DNA of 64,000 bases from 79-D21 sp022839995 (GCA_022839995.1 JALHIN010000013.1:17143-81142), one strand, 5' to 3'; counted from the first letter of the stretch, positions 17,022-26,327 are shown. Translations and numbers: made by a program. Notes: generated from the sequence alone by a model not told the origin.

Positions 17022-18211
17022 GCGGGTTCGGCCGGAGGCTCTCCCTCCTCATCGCAGCCGCCTTCGGCATCTTTGCCTACTCGAACGTCTACTACTTCCT
17101 GGCGAACCTCCTGGGGTCCAGGGGCGTTTCTCCCCAGGCCGCCGGCGTGGCGGTCAGCCTCTTCTACGTGGCGACCACCGTCTTCCGCCCGGCGGGAGGC
17201 TGGCTCGTGGAAGGGTTCGGGCTGCGCCCGACCCTCGTGGGATCGGCCCTCGTCGCCTTCGCCGGAAGCGTCGGGATCGCCCTTGCCGGGGCGAACCTTT
17301 CCCTCGTCTTCGCCTGCCGGATCCTCATGGGCCTGGGCTACAGCGCGTTCATCGTGGCCTTCACGGCCTACCAGAACCTCTTCGTCCCGCCCGAGAGGCG
17401 CGGCTTCGCCTTTGCCCTGATGACCGCCGGGTCCATGGTTCCCCACGTTTCCGTCATCCCCCTGGCGGACTGGCTGATCCGTCACGGGCACATCGCGGCC
17501 TACCTTTCCCTTTCCCCCCTCATGGCCCTCTTCTGCGCCGCGCTCGGGATCTCCTTCGGAAAGGTTTCGCTCGCCAGGGGCGCCTCCCGGAAGGAGGCCT
17601 GGGGGTCCTACCGGGAGCTGTTCTCCCTGGCCCCGGTCAGGGCGCTGCTGGGCTCCATGTTCCTGCTTTCCCTGACCGATTCCATGGTCCTCTGCGTCGG
17701 CGCCCTCCTCGTTCCCCAGGGACTGGTGCCTTCCGCCTTCCTCGTTTCGAGCGCCGTCGCCGCCCTGGCGGTCCGCATCGCCACCCTGCACTTCGTTGAC
17801 CGGATCCCTCGCCCCCGGATCGCCGCACCGAGCTTTGGCCTCATGGCCCTTGCCATGGCGCTCCTGAGCCTGGTGCGTTCCAACGCGGGAGCCGCGCTTT
17901 GCGGGGCGATGTTCGGGCTGGGGGTCGGCATGGGCTTTCCCGCCCACCTGGCCATGGTGGGCGACATGACGCCCGAGCGCCTCCGGCCGAAGGCGACCGC
18001 CATGGTGTGGTTTGCCATGGACTCGGGGTGGGCCGTGACGCCCTTCGTTTTCGGGCTGCTCAGCCCCGTTTTCGGCAACGCCGCGGCGTTCGGCGGCTTC
18101 GCCGCTTTTATGCTCCTGGGAGCCGCAGGTGCCTGGATGTTCCTCTGGAAGCCGGTGCTCGCGGACGGGGGAGCGGTTATTCCGTTTTGGCGGTCCCCGC
18201 GGGAGCGGTAG
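17018..18211 (+). CDS. Major facilitator superfamily transporter
   Basis: This 397-residue permease has about twelve membrane helices. The helix 2-3 loop (GGWLVEGFGLRP) and the amphipathic central loop near residue 195 are visible. It starts at ATG 17018, overlapping the stop of the VOC gene (ATGA), so the two are translationally coupled. Substrate unknown. The 3' end overlaps the convergent gene at 18177 by 35 bp. Confidence 0.85.
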   Translation: MSGFGRRLSLLIAAAFGIFAYSNVYYFLANLLGSRGVSPQAAGVAVSLFYVATTVFRPAGGWLVEGFGLRPTLVGSALVAFAGSVGIALAGANLSLVFACRILMGLGYSAFIVAFTAYQNLFVPPERRGFAFALMTAGSMVPHVSVIPLADWLIRHGHIAAYLSLSPLMALFCAALGISFGKVSLARGASRKEAWGSYRELFSLAPVRALLGSMFLLSLTDSMVLCVGALLVPQGLVPSAFLVSSAVAALAVRIATLHFVDRIPRPRIAAPSFGLMALAMALLSLVRSNAGAALCGAMFGLGVGMGFPAHLAMVGDMTPERLRPKATAMVWFAMDSGWAVTPFVFGLLSPVFGNAAAFGGFAAFMLLGAAGAWMFLWKPVLADGGAVIPFWRSPRER

Positions 18212-18515
18212 CCTTTGCCTCTTCGGCCTCGAGCCGTGCCCTTTCTTCCTCGCGGGCCACGGCACGGTCGATCATGGAGTTCATGAGGGCGTTCGTGGCC
18301 CTGAGGCCGATCCACCAGGCGGCAAAAAGCTCGGCGGCCGAAACGGCGAAAGACATGACGCTGATCTGGCCCAGCCGCAGTTCCAGGCTGGGGGCGAACA
18401 TGCGGGTCACGGTGTTGAACGCGACGAAAAGGCCCCACAGGATCGCCAGCAGCATGAACTGCCTCATGCAGCCCAGGCGGGCCGCCACGGAACTCCTTCT
18501 TCCCTTCAAGCGCAA
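18177..18515 (-). CDS. Small membrane protein with charged C-terminal tail
   Basis: This protein of about 112 residues has two hydrophobic segments (about residues 19-38 and 52-72), followed by a Glu/Arg-rich and then Ala-rich tail. No family is recognised. The start drawn is a TTG with GGAG seven bases upstream; a GTG at 18488 with AAGGAG is an alternative. It is convergent with and overlaps the MFS gene, so support comes only from its start site and membrane pattern. Confidence 0.5.
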   Translation of the reverse strand: MRLKGRRSSVAARLGCMRQFMLLAILWGLFVAFNTVTRMFAPSLELRLGQISVMSFAVSAAELFAAWWIGLRATNALMNSMIDRAVAREEERARLEAEEAKATAPAGTAKTE

Positions 18516-18635
18516 TCCCTCTCTCCGTTTTCGGATGTGTCCCCATTATGGGGGTCAGGGCCGTCTCGTTCAACTCAGCGGGAGTTGTTTTGGAGTAGAA
18601 TTCGATGTAGGGATTTTCTGGAAGGAAGGATCGAC

Positions 18636-18947
18636 ATGCCGGAGAACGGGAACGAAGCCGAAAAGGAACAGTCCGTGCTGGAGAGCCTGAAGGAATGGGT
18701 CTCGGGGATGCTGTTCGGGTCCTTCGTCGAGATCGGCACGCAGGCGATCCGCAAGGAAGCCTTCGACATCAACGACAACCTGATGCTGCTGCTGTTCGGG
18801 GATTTCCTCGGGATCCCGAACCCCATCTCCTATTACACGCTCGAACTTCTGCCCTACGTGGCCGAAGAACTCGTGCCGTGGGAACGGCGCATGCAGAACC
18901 GCAAGACCATCGTGGCCGAAAAGGCCGGCCAGTACGATTTTGGCTAA
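18636..18947 (+). CDS. Small hypothetical protein paired with ArsA-like ATPase
   Basis: This 103-residue, largely acidic protein begins MPENGNEAEKEQS and contains a hydrophobic stretch near residues 48-70 (LMLLLFGDFLGIPNPISYYTLELLPYV). I do not recognise a family. GGAAGGA precedes the ATG at 18636. Its stop codon is ten bases before the ATG of an ArsA/TRC40-type ATPase, so they are co-transcribed and may act together, for example as a substrate or adaptor. That link is inference from spacing. Confidence 0.75.
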   Translation: MPENGNEAEKEQSVLESLKEWVSGMLFGSFVEIGTQAIRKEAFDINDNLMLLLFGDFLGIPNPISYYTLELLPYVAEELVPWERRMQNRKTIVAEKAGQYDFG

Positions 18948-18957
18948 GGAGGCCCCC

Positions 18958-19905
18958 ATGACGAAACCCGCCTTTCGCCCCTTCAGTTTCTTCGGCGGCA
19001 AGGGAGGCACGGGAAAGACGACCTGTGCTGCCGCCCGTGCCCTCGCCCTCGCGGAGGAAGGGATCCGCACCCTCGTGGTTTCCACGGACCCGGCCCATTC
19101 CCTGGCCGACGCGTTCGACACCGCCATCGGCGAGGAGATCGGCCTGATCGCCCCGAACCTCTGGGCCATCGAGATCGACGCGGAAACCGAGGCCCAGAAG
19201 TACATGAAGGGGATCCAGGAGAAAATGCTCCACATCGTCAGCCCCGTCATCGTGGACGAGATCAAGCGCCAGATCGAGATCGCCTACAGCTCCCCGGGAG
19301 CCGAGGAGGCTGCCATTTTCGACAAGTTCATCGAACTGATGGAACAACTGAACGCCCCCTACGAGGCGATCGTTTTCGACACCGCACCGACGGGGCACAC
19401 CCTGAGGCTTCTGACCCTGCCGGAGATCCTGGGGGCCTGGCTCGAACACCTGCTCGAAAAGCGCGCACGGGCCGTCGAGCTGATGAGCATGGTCGCCAAG
19501 TACGACCGGGAAGTTCGGCAGAAGCTGGAGACCGACCCCATCACGGAAATCCTGGGAAAGAGGAAGGAGAAGTTCGAAACGGCACGGCGCATCCTGACCG
19601 ACCCGGCCCTCTGCGCCTTCTATTTCGTCCTGAACGCCGAGAAGCTGCCGATCCTCGAGACGGAACGGGCCATCCGGCTGCTGACGAAGTACGGCATCCC
19701 CATCGGGGGAATCCTCGTGAACCGCGTGATCCCCGAAGGAGCCGGCGAATTCATGGAGCGGCACCGGCAGGCGCAGCAGGGGTACTTGAAGCAGATCCGG
19801 GAAACATTCTCGACGCTGCCCATCACCGAAATCCCGTTCCTGGAAACAGACATCCGGGGAATTAATGAACTGGATAAAATTACAGGGCTCTTGAAATATC
19901 TTTAG
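18958..19905 (+). CDS. ArsA/TRC40-family ATPase
   Basis: This 315-residue single-domain ATPase has a deviant Walker A motif (FFGGKGGTGKTT, residues 12-23), a switch I segment (VSTDPAHSLADAF, near 44-56) and the switch II segment VFDTAPTGHTLRLL near 140. Family members drive arsenite efflux or, as Get3 relatives, deliver membrane proteins. No arsB, arsC or arsR is nearby, so an arsenic role is not supported. ATG 18958 follows AAGGAGG; the in-frame TTG at 18940 does not have a site. It is co-transcribed with the small gene at 18636. Confidence 0.88.
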   Translation: MTKPAFRPFSFFGGKGGTGKTTCAAARALALAEEGIRTLVVSTDPAHSLADAFDTAIGEEIGLIAPNLWAIEIDAETEAQKYMKGIQEKMLHIVSPVIVDEIKRQIEIAYSSPGAEEAAIFDKFIELMEQLNAPYEAIVFDTAPTGHTLRLLTLPEILGAWLEHLLEKRARAVELMSMVAKYDREVRQKLETDPITEILGKRKEKFETARRILTDPALCAFYFVLNAEKLPILETERAIRLLTKYGIPIGGILVNRVIPEGAGEFMERHRQAQQGYLKQIRETFSTLPITEIPFLETDIRGINELDKITGLLKYL

Positions 19906-19949
19906 TTTAGCAGGACAATAGGGGCGAACACCCCTGGAGGTGATCGCCC

Positions 19950-20414
19950 ATGCGTGGAAACATGACGCTTCGCAGTCCCGCCTTCGACGAGGGAGGCCCA
20001 ATCCCGGCCGTTTGCGGCTACAGGAAGGGGAACGTCTCTCCTCCCCTGGTGTGGACCCTGTCCCCTCCCGGCACGCGAAGCTTTGCGCTCCTCGTCGAGG
20101 ATCCCGACGCCCGGGGATGGGTCCACTGGATCGCCTGGAACATTCCCTTCTCGGCTTCCGGCCTCGGCCAGGGAATCCCGCCTTCCCCCCAGCTTCCCGA
20201 CGGAACGCGCCAGGGATTGAACGACTTCGGCAAGATCGGGTACGGAGGTCCCTGCCCTCCATCGGGAGTACACCGCTACACCTTCCGCCTGATGGCCCTG
20301 GACACCGTCCTGGAACTGCCCCCCGGTTCGGAGCGCTACGACCTCATGAAGGCCGTCGACGGCCACGTCCTGGAGGAAAGCAGGCTGACCGGGACCTTCT
20401 CCGCAAGCACGTAG
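19950..20414 (+). CDS. YbhB/YbcL family (Raf kinase inhibitor-like/PEBP) protein
   Basis: This 154-residue PEBP-fold protein contains VEDPDARGWVHWIAWNIP near residues 49-66 and YGGPCPPSGVHRY near 98-110, the two conserved ligand-pocket segments. Bacterial members are small cytoplasmic or periplasmic proteins of unsettled role; no signal peptide is seen. GGAGG lies nine bases before the ATG. A rho-independent terminator follows at 20443. Confidence 0.9.
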   Translation: MRGNMTLRSPAFDEGGPIPAVCGYRKGNVSPPLVWTLSPPGTRSFALLVEDPDARGWVHWIAWNIPFSASGLGQGIPPSPQLPDGTRQGLNDFGKIGYGGPCPPSGVHRYTFRLMALDTVLELPPGSERYDLMKAVDGHVLEESRLTGTFSAST

Positions 20415-20442
20415 GAACACGGCGCCCCTCGGACTGCAGCTG

Positions 20443-20473
20443 CAGCCCTCACGAAAACGGTGGGGGCTGTTTT
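20443..20473 (+). terminator. Rho-independent terminator after the YbhB-like gene
   Basis: A 10-bp stem (20443-20452 with 20460-20469, one G-U pair) with a seven-base loop is followed by TTTT. It ends the transcript of the YbhB-like gene before the pyruvate oxidoreductase promoter. Confidence 0.7.
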
Positions 20474-20497
20474 CCTGCTTCTTCCCGAAAGGAAAAG

Positions 20498-20526
20498 TTG
20501 ACACGCTCCCGTATTTTTGGAAAATT
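20498..20526 (+). promoter_or_regulatory. Candidate promoter of the pyruvate:ferredoxin oxidoreductase gene
   Basis: A perfect TTGACA at 20498-20503 is followed after 17 bases by AAAATT, a poor -10 match. Around 125 bases of leader follow. A palindrome containing GGTACC lies just downstream, near 20528-20537, and could be an operator. Only the -35 box is convincing. Confidence 0.4.
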
Positions 20527-20652
20527 GTGGTACCATGGAACGGCTTGGAGTATATCGTCCACAAAACGCAGGATTTCGTGGAGCAATCCGGTCCCGGTTG
20601 GAGACCGATTTGAAAAACAGGGGAGCACGGCTCCCAAAGGAGGTCCGGTTCA

Positions 20653-23600
20653 ATGGCAAGGCCGATGCATACGCTTGACGGCAACGAAGCAGCGGCGTAC
20701 GTGGCGCACAAGACCAACGAGGTCATCGCCATCTACCCGATCACCCCATCCTCTCCGATGGGTGAATGGGCGGACGAATGGTCCGCAAAGGGAATCACCA
20801 ACATCTGGGGAACGGTACCGCTCGTGTCCGAGCTCCAGTCCGAGGGCGGCGCTTCCGGCGCGGTCCACGGGGCGCTGACGGCAGGAGCCCTCACCACCAC
20901 GTTCACCGCCTCCCAGGGACTGTTCCTCATGATCCCGAACCTCTACAAGATCGCCGGGGAGCTGACCAGCACCGTCTTCCACGTGGCGGCCCGCACCGTT
21001 GCCACCCACGCCCTCTCCATCTTCGGCGACCACAGCGACGTCATGGCCTGCCGGGCTTCCGGCTTCGCGCTGCTTTCCTCCAACTCCGTGCAGGAAGTCA
21101 TGGACATGGCCCTCATCGCCCAGGCGGCGACCCTGGAGGCCCGGGTGCCCTTCATCCACTTCTTCGACGGATTCCGGACCTCCCACGAAGTCAGCAAGGT
21201 CGAGATGCTCACCGACGAAGACATCCGCGCGATGATCGACGAAGACCTCGTCCAGGCCCACCGGGCCCGCGGGCTCAATCCCGACCGGCCGGTCATCCGC
21301 GGCACCGCCCAGAACCCGGACGTCTTCTTCCAGGCCCGGGAAGCCTGCAACCCCTACTACGACAAAGCCCCCGAGATCGTCCAGAGGACCATGGACAAGT
21401 TCGCCTCCCTCGTCGGTCGCCATTACCACCTCTTCGACTACGTCGGCGCCCCCGATGCCGAGCGCGTGATCGTCATGATGGGCTCCGGCGCGGAAACCGC
21501 CCACGAAACCGTCGATTACCTGACGGCCCGGGGCGAGAAAGTCGGCCTGCTGAAGGTCCGCCTCTACCGGCCGTTCTCCGTGAAGCACTTCCTGGAAACC
21601 CTGCCGAAGAGCGTGAAGACCATCGCGGTCCTGGACCGCACGAAGGAATCCGGCTCCATCGGCGAGCCGCTGTACCTCGACGTCGTCGCAGCCCTGAAGG
21701 GCCGTCCCGACGTCAAGATCTTCGGCGGCCGCTACGGGCTGTCCTCCAAGGACTTCACCGCGGCCATGGTCAAGGCCGTCTTTGACGAGGCCGCCAAGCT
21801 CGAGCCGAAGAACGGCTTCACCATCGGCATCGACGACGACGTGACCTACACGAGCCTGCCCTACGACCTGTCCTTCTCCACCGAGGACCCGAAGACCGTC
21901 CGCTGCCTGTTCTACGGTTTGGGTTCCGACGGAACCGTGGGCGCCAACAAGAACTCCATCAAGATCATCGGCGAGGACACCCCGAACTACGCCCAGGGCT
22001 ATTTCGTCTACGACTCCAAGAAGTCCGGCTCCATGACGGTCTCCCACCTGCGCTTCGGGCCCAACCCGATCCGGGCGATCTACCTCATCGACAGGGCCAA
22101 TTTCGTGGCGTGCCACCAGTTCGCCTTCCTGGAGCAGTACAACGTCCTGAAGTCCGCCGAGAAGGGCGGGACCTTCCTGCTGAACAGCCCCTACGGGCCT
22201 GAGGAGGTCTGGGACCACCTGCCGAAGACGATCCAGAAGGAGATCATCGAGAAGAACCTCAAGTTCTACGTCATCAACGCCGTCGACGTGGCCCAGAAGG
22301 CAGGAATGGGCGGCCGCATCAACACGGTCATGCAGACCTGCTTCTTCGCCATCAGCGGCGTCCTGCCAAAGGACGAGGCCATCGCGGCCATCAAGCACAG
22401 CATCGAAAAGACCTACGGCAAGCGCGGCCCCGAGATCGTGAAGAAGAATTTCGAGGCGGTCGATTCTTCCCTGGCCCACCTGCACGAGGTGAAAGTCCCG
22501 GCTACGGTCACCAGCACGTTCGACATCCGGCCGCCCGTCCCTGCCGAGGCTCCCGAGTTCGTCCAGAAGGTCACGGCGAAGATCATCGCCGGGGAAGGCG
22601 ACAGCCTGCCCGTGAGCGCCCTGCCGGTGGACGGCACCTTCCCCACCGCCACGACCCAGTGGGAAAAGCGCAATATCGCCCTGGAGTGCCCCTCCTGGGA
22701 CCCCGAAACCTGCATCCAGTGCGGCAAGTGCGTCCTGGTCTGCCCCCACGCGGTCATCCGGTCCAAGGTCTACGATCCGAAGCTCCTGGAGAAGGCTCCT
22801 GCCACCTTCAAGTCCACCGACGCGAAGTGGAAGGACTTCCCGGGCATGAAGTACACGATCCAGATCTCCGTTTCCGACTGCACCGGGTGCGGCCTGTGCG
22901 TCCAGAACTGCCCGGCGAAGAACAAGGCCGACGCCACGAAGAAGGCCATCAACATGGTTCCGCAGGTGCCGCTCCGCGAGACCGAAAACGAGAACTGGAA
23001 GTTCTTCCTCTCCATCCCGGACATGGATCGCCAGAAGCTGAACAAGGGGACGGTCAAGGACGTCCAGCTGCTGCGCCCCCTGTTCGAGTTCTCCGGTGCC
23101 TGCGCGGGCTGTGGTGAGACCCCGTACGTGAAGCTGATCAGCACCCTCTACGGAGACCGCGCCCTCGTGGCCAACGCCACGGGCTGCTCCTCCATCTACG
23201 GCGGCAACCTGCCGACCACGCCGTGGGCCGTCAACGAGGAAGGCCGAGGCCCGGCCTGGTCCAACTCCCTCTTCGAGGACAACGCCGAGTTCGGCATGGG
23301 CATGCGCCTGGCCCTGGACAAGCAGCACGAATACGCCGTCGAGCTGCTGAAGAAACTGGCCCCCGAGATCGGGAGCGAGCTGGTCGACGCGCTTCTTTCC
23401 GCCGACCAGGATTCCGAAGCCGGCATCGCCGCCCAGCGCGAGCGCGTGGCGGCCCTGAAGGGCAAGCTCATGACGATCCCTGGCCTGGAGGCCAAGGACC
23501 TTCTCAGCCTGGCCGACGTGCTGGTCAAGCGCTCGGTCTGGATCGTCGGAGGCGACGGGTGGGCCTACGACATCGGCTACGGCGGGCTGGACCACGTGCT

Positions 23601-24180
23601 GGCCTCCGGAAAGAACGTGAACATCCTTGTCCTCGATACCGAGGTCTACTCCAACACCGGCGGACAGATGTCCAAGTCCACCCCGCGCGGAGCCGTCGCC
23701 AAGTTCGCCGCGGGCGGAAAGCCAGCCGGCAAGAAGGACCTGGCCATGATGGCCATGAGCTACGGCAACGTCTACGTGGCCCGGGTTTCCCTCGGAGCCA
23801 ACGACGCCCAGGTCATCAAGGCCTTCCAGGAGGCCGAGGCCTACCAGGGCCCCTCGCTTATCATCGCCTACGCCCACTGCATCGCCCACGGCTTCGACCT
23901 GAAACTGGGCCTGGAGCACCAGAAGGCCGCCGTCAATTCCGGCGCCTGGATCCTGATGCGCTACAACCCGACCCTGGCCGCGGAGGGCAAGAACCCGCTC
24001 ATCCTGGACAGCAAGGAACCGTCCATCCCGCTCTCCGACTACATCTACAGCGAAACCCGGTACAAGATGCTCACCCTGAGCAACCCCGCGGAGGCCGCGC
24101 GGCTCCTGGCCGAGGCGGAAGCCGACATCAAGGCGAAGTGGCGGCTGTACAAGCACCTGGCCGCCATGCCGGTCGAGTAG
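20653..24180 (+). CDS. nifJ: Pyruvate:ferredoxin (flavodoxin) oxidoreductase
   Basis: This 1175-residue single-chain enzyme oxidises pyruvate with CoA to acetyl-CoA, CO2 and reduced ferredoxin. The domains occur in family order. The N-terminal pyruvate-binding domain starts with THALSIFGDHSDV-type segments. The central gamma and EKR regions follow. Two 4Fe-4S motifs are CIQCGKCVLVCP (about residue 687) and CTGCGLCVQNCP (about 743). The C-terminal thiamine diphosphate domain has GDGWAYDIGYGG near 968 and EVYSNTGGQ. Length matches the family. AAAGGAGG precedes the ATG. It is a monocistronic gene with its own promoter and terminator and is the core energy enzyme of this fermenter. Confidence 0.97.
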   Translation: MARPMHTLDGNEAAAYVAHKTNEVIAIYPITPSSPMGEWADEWSAKGITNIWGTVPLVSELQSEGGASGAVHGALTAGALTTTFTASQGLFLMIPNLYKIAGELTSTVFHVAARTVATHALSIFGDHSDVMACRASGFALLSSNSVQEVMDMALIAQAATLEARVPFIHFFDGFRTSHEVSKVEMLTDEDIRAMIDEDLVQAHRARGLNPDRPVIRGTAQNPDVFFQAREACNPYYDKAPEIVQRTMDKFASLVGRHYHLFDYVGAPDAERVIVMMGSGAETAHETVDYLTARGEKVGLLKVRLYRPFSVKHFLETLPKSVKTIAVLDRTKESGSIGEPLYLDVVAALKGRPDVKIFGGRYGLSSKDFTAAMVKAVFDEAAKLEPKNGFTIGIDDDVTYTSLPYDLSFSTEDPKTVRCLFYGLGSDGTVGANKNSIKIIGEDTPNYAQGYFVYDSKKSGSMTVSHLRFGPNPIRAIYLIDRANFVACHQFAFLEQYNVLKSAEKGGTFLLNSPYGPEEVWDHLPKTIQKEIIEKNLKFYVINAVDVAQKAGMGGRINTVMQTCFFAISGVLPKDEAIAAIKHSIEKTYGKRGPEIVKKNFEAVDSSLAHLHEVKVPATVTSTFDIRPPVPAEAPEFVQKVTAKIIAGEGDSLPVSALPVDGTFPTATTQWEKRNIALECPSWDPETCIQCGKCVLVCPHAVIRSKVYDPKLLEKAPATFKSTDAKWKDFPGMKYTIQISVSDCTGCGLCVQNCPAKNKADATKKAINMVPQVPLRETENENWKFFLSIPDMDRQKLNKGTVKDVQLLRPLFEFSGACAGCGETPYVKLISTLYGDRALVANATGCSSIYGGNLPTTPWAVNEEGRGPAWSNSLFEDNAEFGMGMRLALDKQHEYAVELLKKLAPEIGSELVDALLSADQDSEAGIAAQRERVAALKGKLMTIPGLEAKDLLSLADVLVKRSVWIVGGDGWAYDIGYGGLDHVLASGKNVNILVLDTEVYSNTGGQMSKSTPRGAVAKFAAGGKPAGKKDLAMMAMSYGNVYVARVSLGANDAQVIKAFQEAEAYQGPSLIIAYAHCIAHGFDLKLGLEHQKAAVNSGAWILMRYNPTLAAEGKNPLILDSKEPSIPLSDYIYSETRYKMLTLSNPAEAARLLAEAEADIKAKWRLYKHLAAMPVE

Positions 24181-24212
24181 GAAACACCAGGGGAAACGAG
24201 AAGAAGCCCAGC

Positions 24213-24247
24213 GCAGGGCCCGGGAACTTCCCGGGCCCTGCTTTTTT
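24213..24247 (+). terminator. Strong rho-independent terminator after the pyruvate oxidoreductase
   Basis: A perfect 13-bp GC-rich stem (24213-24225 with 24229-24241) has a three-base loop and is followed by six T residues. Confidence 0.9.
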
Positions 24248-24334
24248 CCCGAACCACGGGCTCACTCGTGAGAAAATGGACCCGGAGCGCGGTGCCGTAT
24301 TTTTCCGCCGCGACCAGGGGAGGAACGGACCTCA

Positions 24335-25012
24335 ATGGAAAAAGAACCTCGCGGCAACCTGGAAGACATCGCCTACAGGAAGATCCGGAGCGCGATCCTC
24401 GCCCGGACGCTCCAGCCAGGGGCAAGACTGGCGGAACCTGTGCTCGCCCGGATGACGGGAATGAGCCGGACTCCCATCCGCGGCGCGTTGCGGCGGTTAG
24501 CCGCCGAAGGGCTGGTGGGGATCACGCCGAACCAGGGGGCGGTGGTTTCCGCACCGTCGGCGAAGGACATCCGGGATGCCTACATCACCCGGGAGCCCCT
24601 GGAGGCTCTCGCCGCCAGGCTTGCAGCGGAAAACGCGGAAGAAGCCGGCATCCTGCGGCTGAAAGAGGCAGCGGAAAAAGAGGTGCGAACCCTGCGGGAA
24701 CGAAACCTTTCCGAGTACATCGAGGCCAACAACGAATTCCACCTCACCGTGGCCTCGATGTCGGGAAACAAGCCGCTGGGTTCGGCAATCCAGAACTGCC
24801 TCACCCTGACGAACGTCTGCCTCGCGTTTTTCGACCCCTTCTACGACGTCCAGGTCGAGGAATCCCGCTCGAACTGGGAGCACCGCCTGCTCATCGAAGC
24901 CCTGCAGGCGAGGGACCCCTCCTGGGCGGAGGCGGCGATGCGGGTCCACATCCGGTCTTCCTTTGCCTACCTCGACATCGGGAAGATCGAGCGGGAGATG
25001 GACGCCCGATGA
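24335..25012 (+). CDS. GntR-family transcriptional regulator, FCD subfamily
   Basis: This 225-residue regulator has a winged-helix N-terminus (LARMTGMSRTPIRGALRRLAAEGLV near residues 38-62) and an FCD ligand-binding domain. The sequence between helix segments includes EYIEANNEFHLTVASMSGNK, closely parallel to the regulator at 5132. The stop overlaps the ATG of the ASKHA protein at 25009, so they are translated together. The gene lies after the pyruvate oxidoreductase terminator and is not part of that transcript. Its target is unknown. Confidence 0.9.
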   Translation: MEKEPRGNLEDIAYRKIRSAILARTLQPGARLAEPVLARMTGMSRTPIRGALRRLAAEGLVGITPNQGAVVSAPSAKDIRDAYITREPLEALAARLAAENAEEAGILRLKEAAEKEVRTLRERNLSEYIEANNEFHLTVASMSGNKPLGSAIQNCLTLTNVCLAFFDPFYDVQVEESRSNWEHRLLIEALQARDPSWAEAAMRVHIRSSFAYLDIGKIEREMDAR

Positions 25013-26274
25013 GCTCGGCCGAACGCCGGGAAGGCATCGGGGCGGCCGTCGACATCGGCAGCACGAACCTCTCCGCCCGCCTGGCGGACCTCTCTTCCGG
25101 GGAGATCCTGGCGGAAAGGGTCGCCCCGAACCCCACGAGACGGTGGGGCATGGACGTGGTGAGAAGGCTGGCGGAAGCGGCCCGGCCGGGGAAAGCGGCG
25201 GAGATCGCGCAAGCCCTCCGGGGAAGGGTCCAGCTGTTGCTCTGCGAGATGGCCGAATCGGCGGGGTGCTCTCCCCGGGAGATCACCGAAATCGTCGCCG
25301 TGGGCAACCCCGCCATGCATGCCTTGTTCTGGGGACTTCCGACCGAAGGCCTGGCCCGGGCGCCGTTCGAACCTTCGAGCACCGCCCCGCGGGAAGCGCC
25401 CTGCGCCGAGCTCGGGATGCCGGTCCTCGGGAAGGCCAGGTGCACCTGGCCCGCCCTGATCGGGGGCTACGTCGGCTCGGACGCCCTCTGCGCCCTGGAT
25501 GCGGCGCTGGAAGGAAGGAAAACCCGCCTCCCGTTCCTCCTGGTGGACACCGGGACCAACAGCGAAGTCCTACTTGCGACTCAAGGGCGGGTCCTCTGCG
25601 CCTCCGCCGCCGCCGGCCCTGCCCTGGAAGGCGGGAACCTATCCTGCGGAATGCCGGCGGAAAAGGGAGCCATCCACTCGTTCCGCCTGGAAAACGGGCG
25701 TCTCGTCCCCTCCGTGATCGGGGGGGCTCCGCCGAAGGGGATCTGCGGGAGCGGGCTTGTCGATCTCGTCGCCCTGCTGCTGGAAACGGGCGGCATCGAC
25801 GCCGCAGGGACCCTTTGCCCCGAAAGCGCCCCCGCAGGCATCCGCCAGCGTTGCGAAAGGCAGGGAAAGACGAAGGTTTTTGCCCTGCTGCCTGGCTTTT
25901 TCCCCCTGTCCCAGGCCGACATCCGGGCCCTGCAGCTGGCCAAGGGGGCGATTGCCGCGGCCGAATCGATCCTCCTTGCCGAAGCGGGCATCAAGGCCTC
26001 GGACCTCCAGGATGTGCTCCTGGCGGGCGCCTTCGGAAACGCCTTGGACCCCGTCCGCGCCGAACGCCTCGGGCTGGTCCCGAGGACCGGCAGGCCTGCC
26101 CGGGGCATCGGAAACGCCGCCCTGGACGGGGCCGTTCTCGCTCTTTCCGCTCCCCGCCAGGCACAAGAAAGGCACGGGAAAATCCTCAAGCGGGTCACCC
26201 ACCTGCCCCTCCACGCGGATCCCCGTTTCCAGGAAACCTTTCTGTCCCGGCTTGCCCTCGAGCCGTGGAGCTGA
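25009..26274 (+). CDS. ASKHA-fold protein related to the C-terminal domain of corrinoid-activating ferredoxins (RACo/RamA-like)
   Basis: This 421-residue protein starts with AAVDIGSTNLSARLADL, a phosphate-1 ATPase motif. It has IVAVGNPAMHALFWGL near residue 100, LVDTGTNSEVLLA near 180 and ICGSGLVDLVALLLETGG near 245, the pattern of the DUF4445 ASKHA domain. In activators of corrinoid proteins this domain follows an N-terminal 2Fe-2S ferredoxin, which is absent here. It could be an ATP-dependent activator that borrows electrons from another protein. No methyltransferase or corrinoid protein is encoded nearby, so the role is open. Confidence 0.75.
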   Translation: MSSAERREGIGAAVDIGSTNLSARLADLSSGEILAERVAPNPTRRWGMDVVRRLAEAARPGKAAEIAQALRGRVQLLLCEMAESAGCSPREITEIVAVGNPAMHALFWGLPTEGLARAPFEPSSTAPREAPCAELGMPVLGKARCTWPALIGGYVGSDALCALDAALEGRKTRLPFLLVDTGTNSEVLLATQGRVLCASAAAGPALEGGNLSCGMPAEKGAIHSFRLENGRLVPSVIGGAPPKGICGSGLVDLVALLLETGGIDAAGTLCPESAPAGIRQRCERQGKTKVFALLPGFFPLSQADIRALQLAKGAIAAAESILLAEAGIKASDLQDVLLAGAFGNALDPVRAERLGLVPRTGRPARGIGNAALDGAVLALSAPRQAQERHGKILKRVTHLPLHADPRFQETFLSRLALEPWS

Positions 26275-26327
26275 AGGACGGACCTGAAGTCCCTCGTTCG
26301 TGCTGACAGCTGCGACACCCGCAAAAA

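Noticed and set aside
18958..19905. Arsenical pump ATPase ArsA
   Set aside because: Single ATPase domain, no arsB, arsC, arsD or arsR nearby; only the family can be supported.
20650..24156. A 1168-codon open frame on the minus strand opposite the pyruvate oxidoreductase
   Set aside because: It is an antisense shadow caused by high GC in third positions. The plus strand encodes a full-length, motif-complete enzyme.
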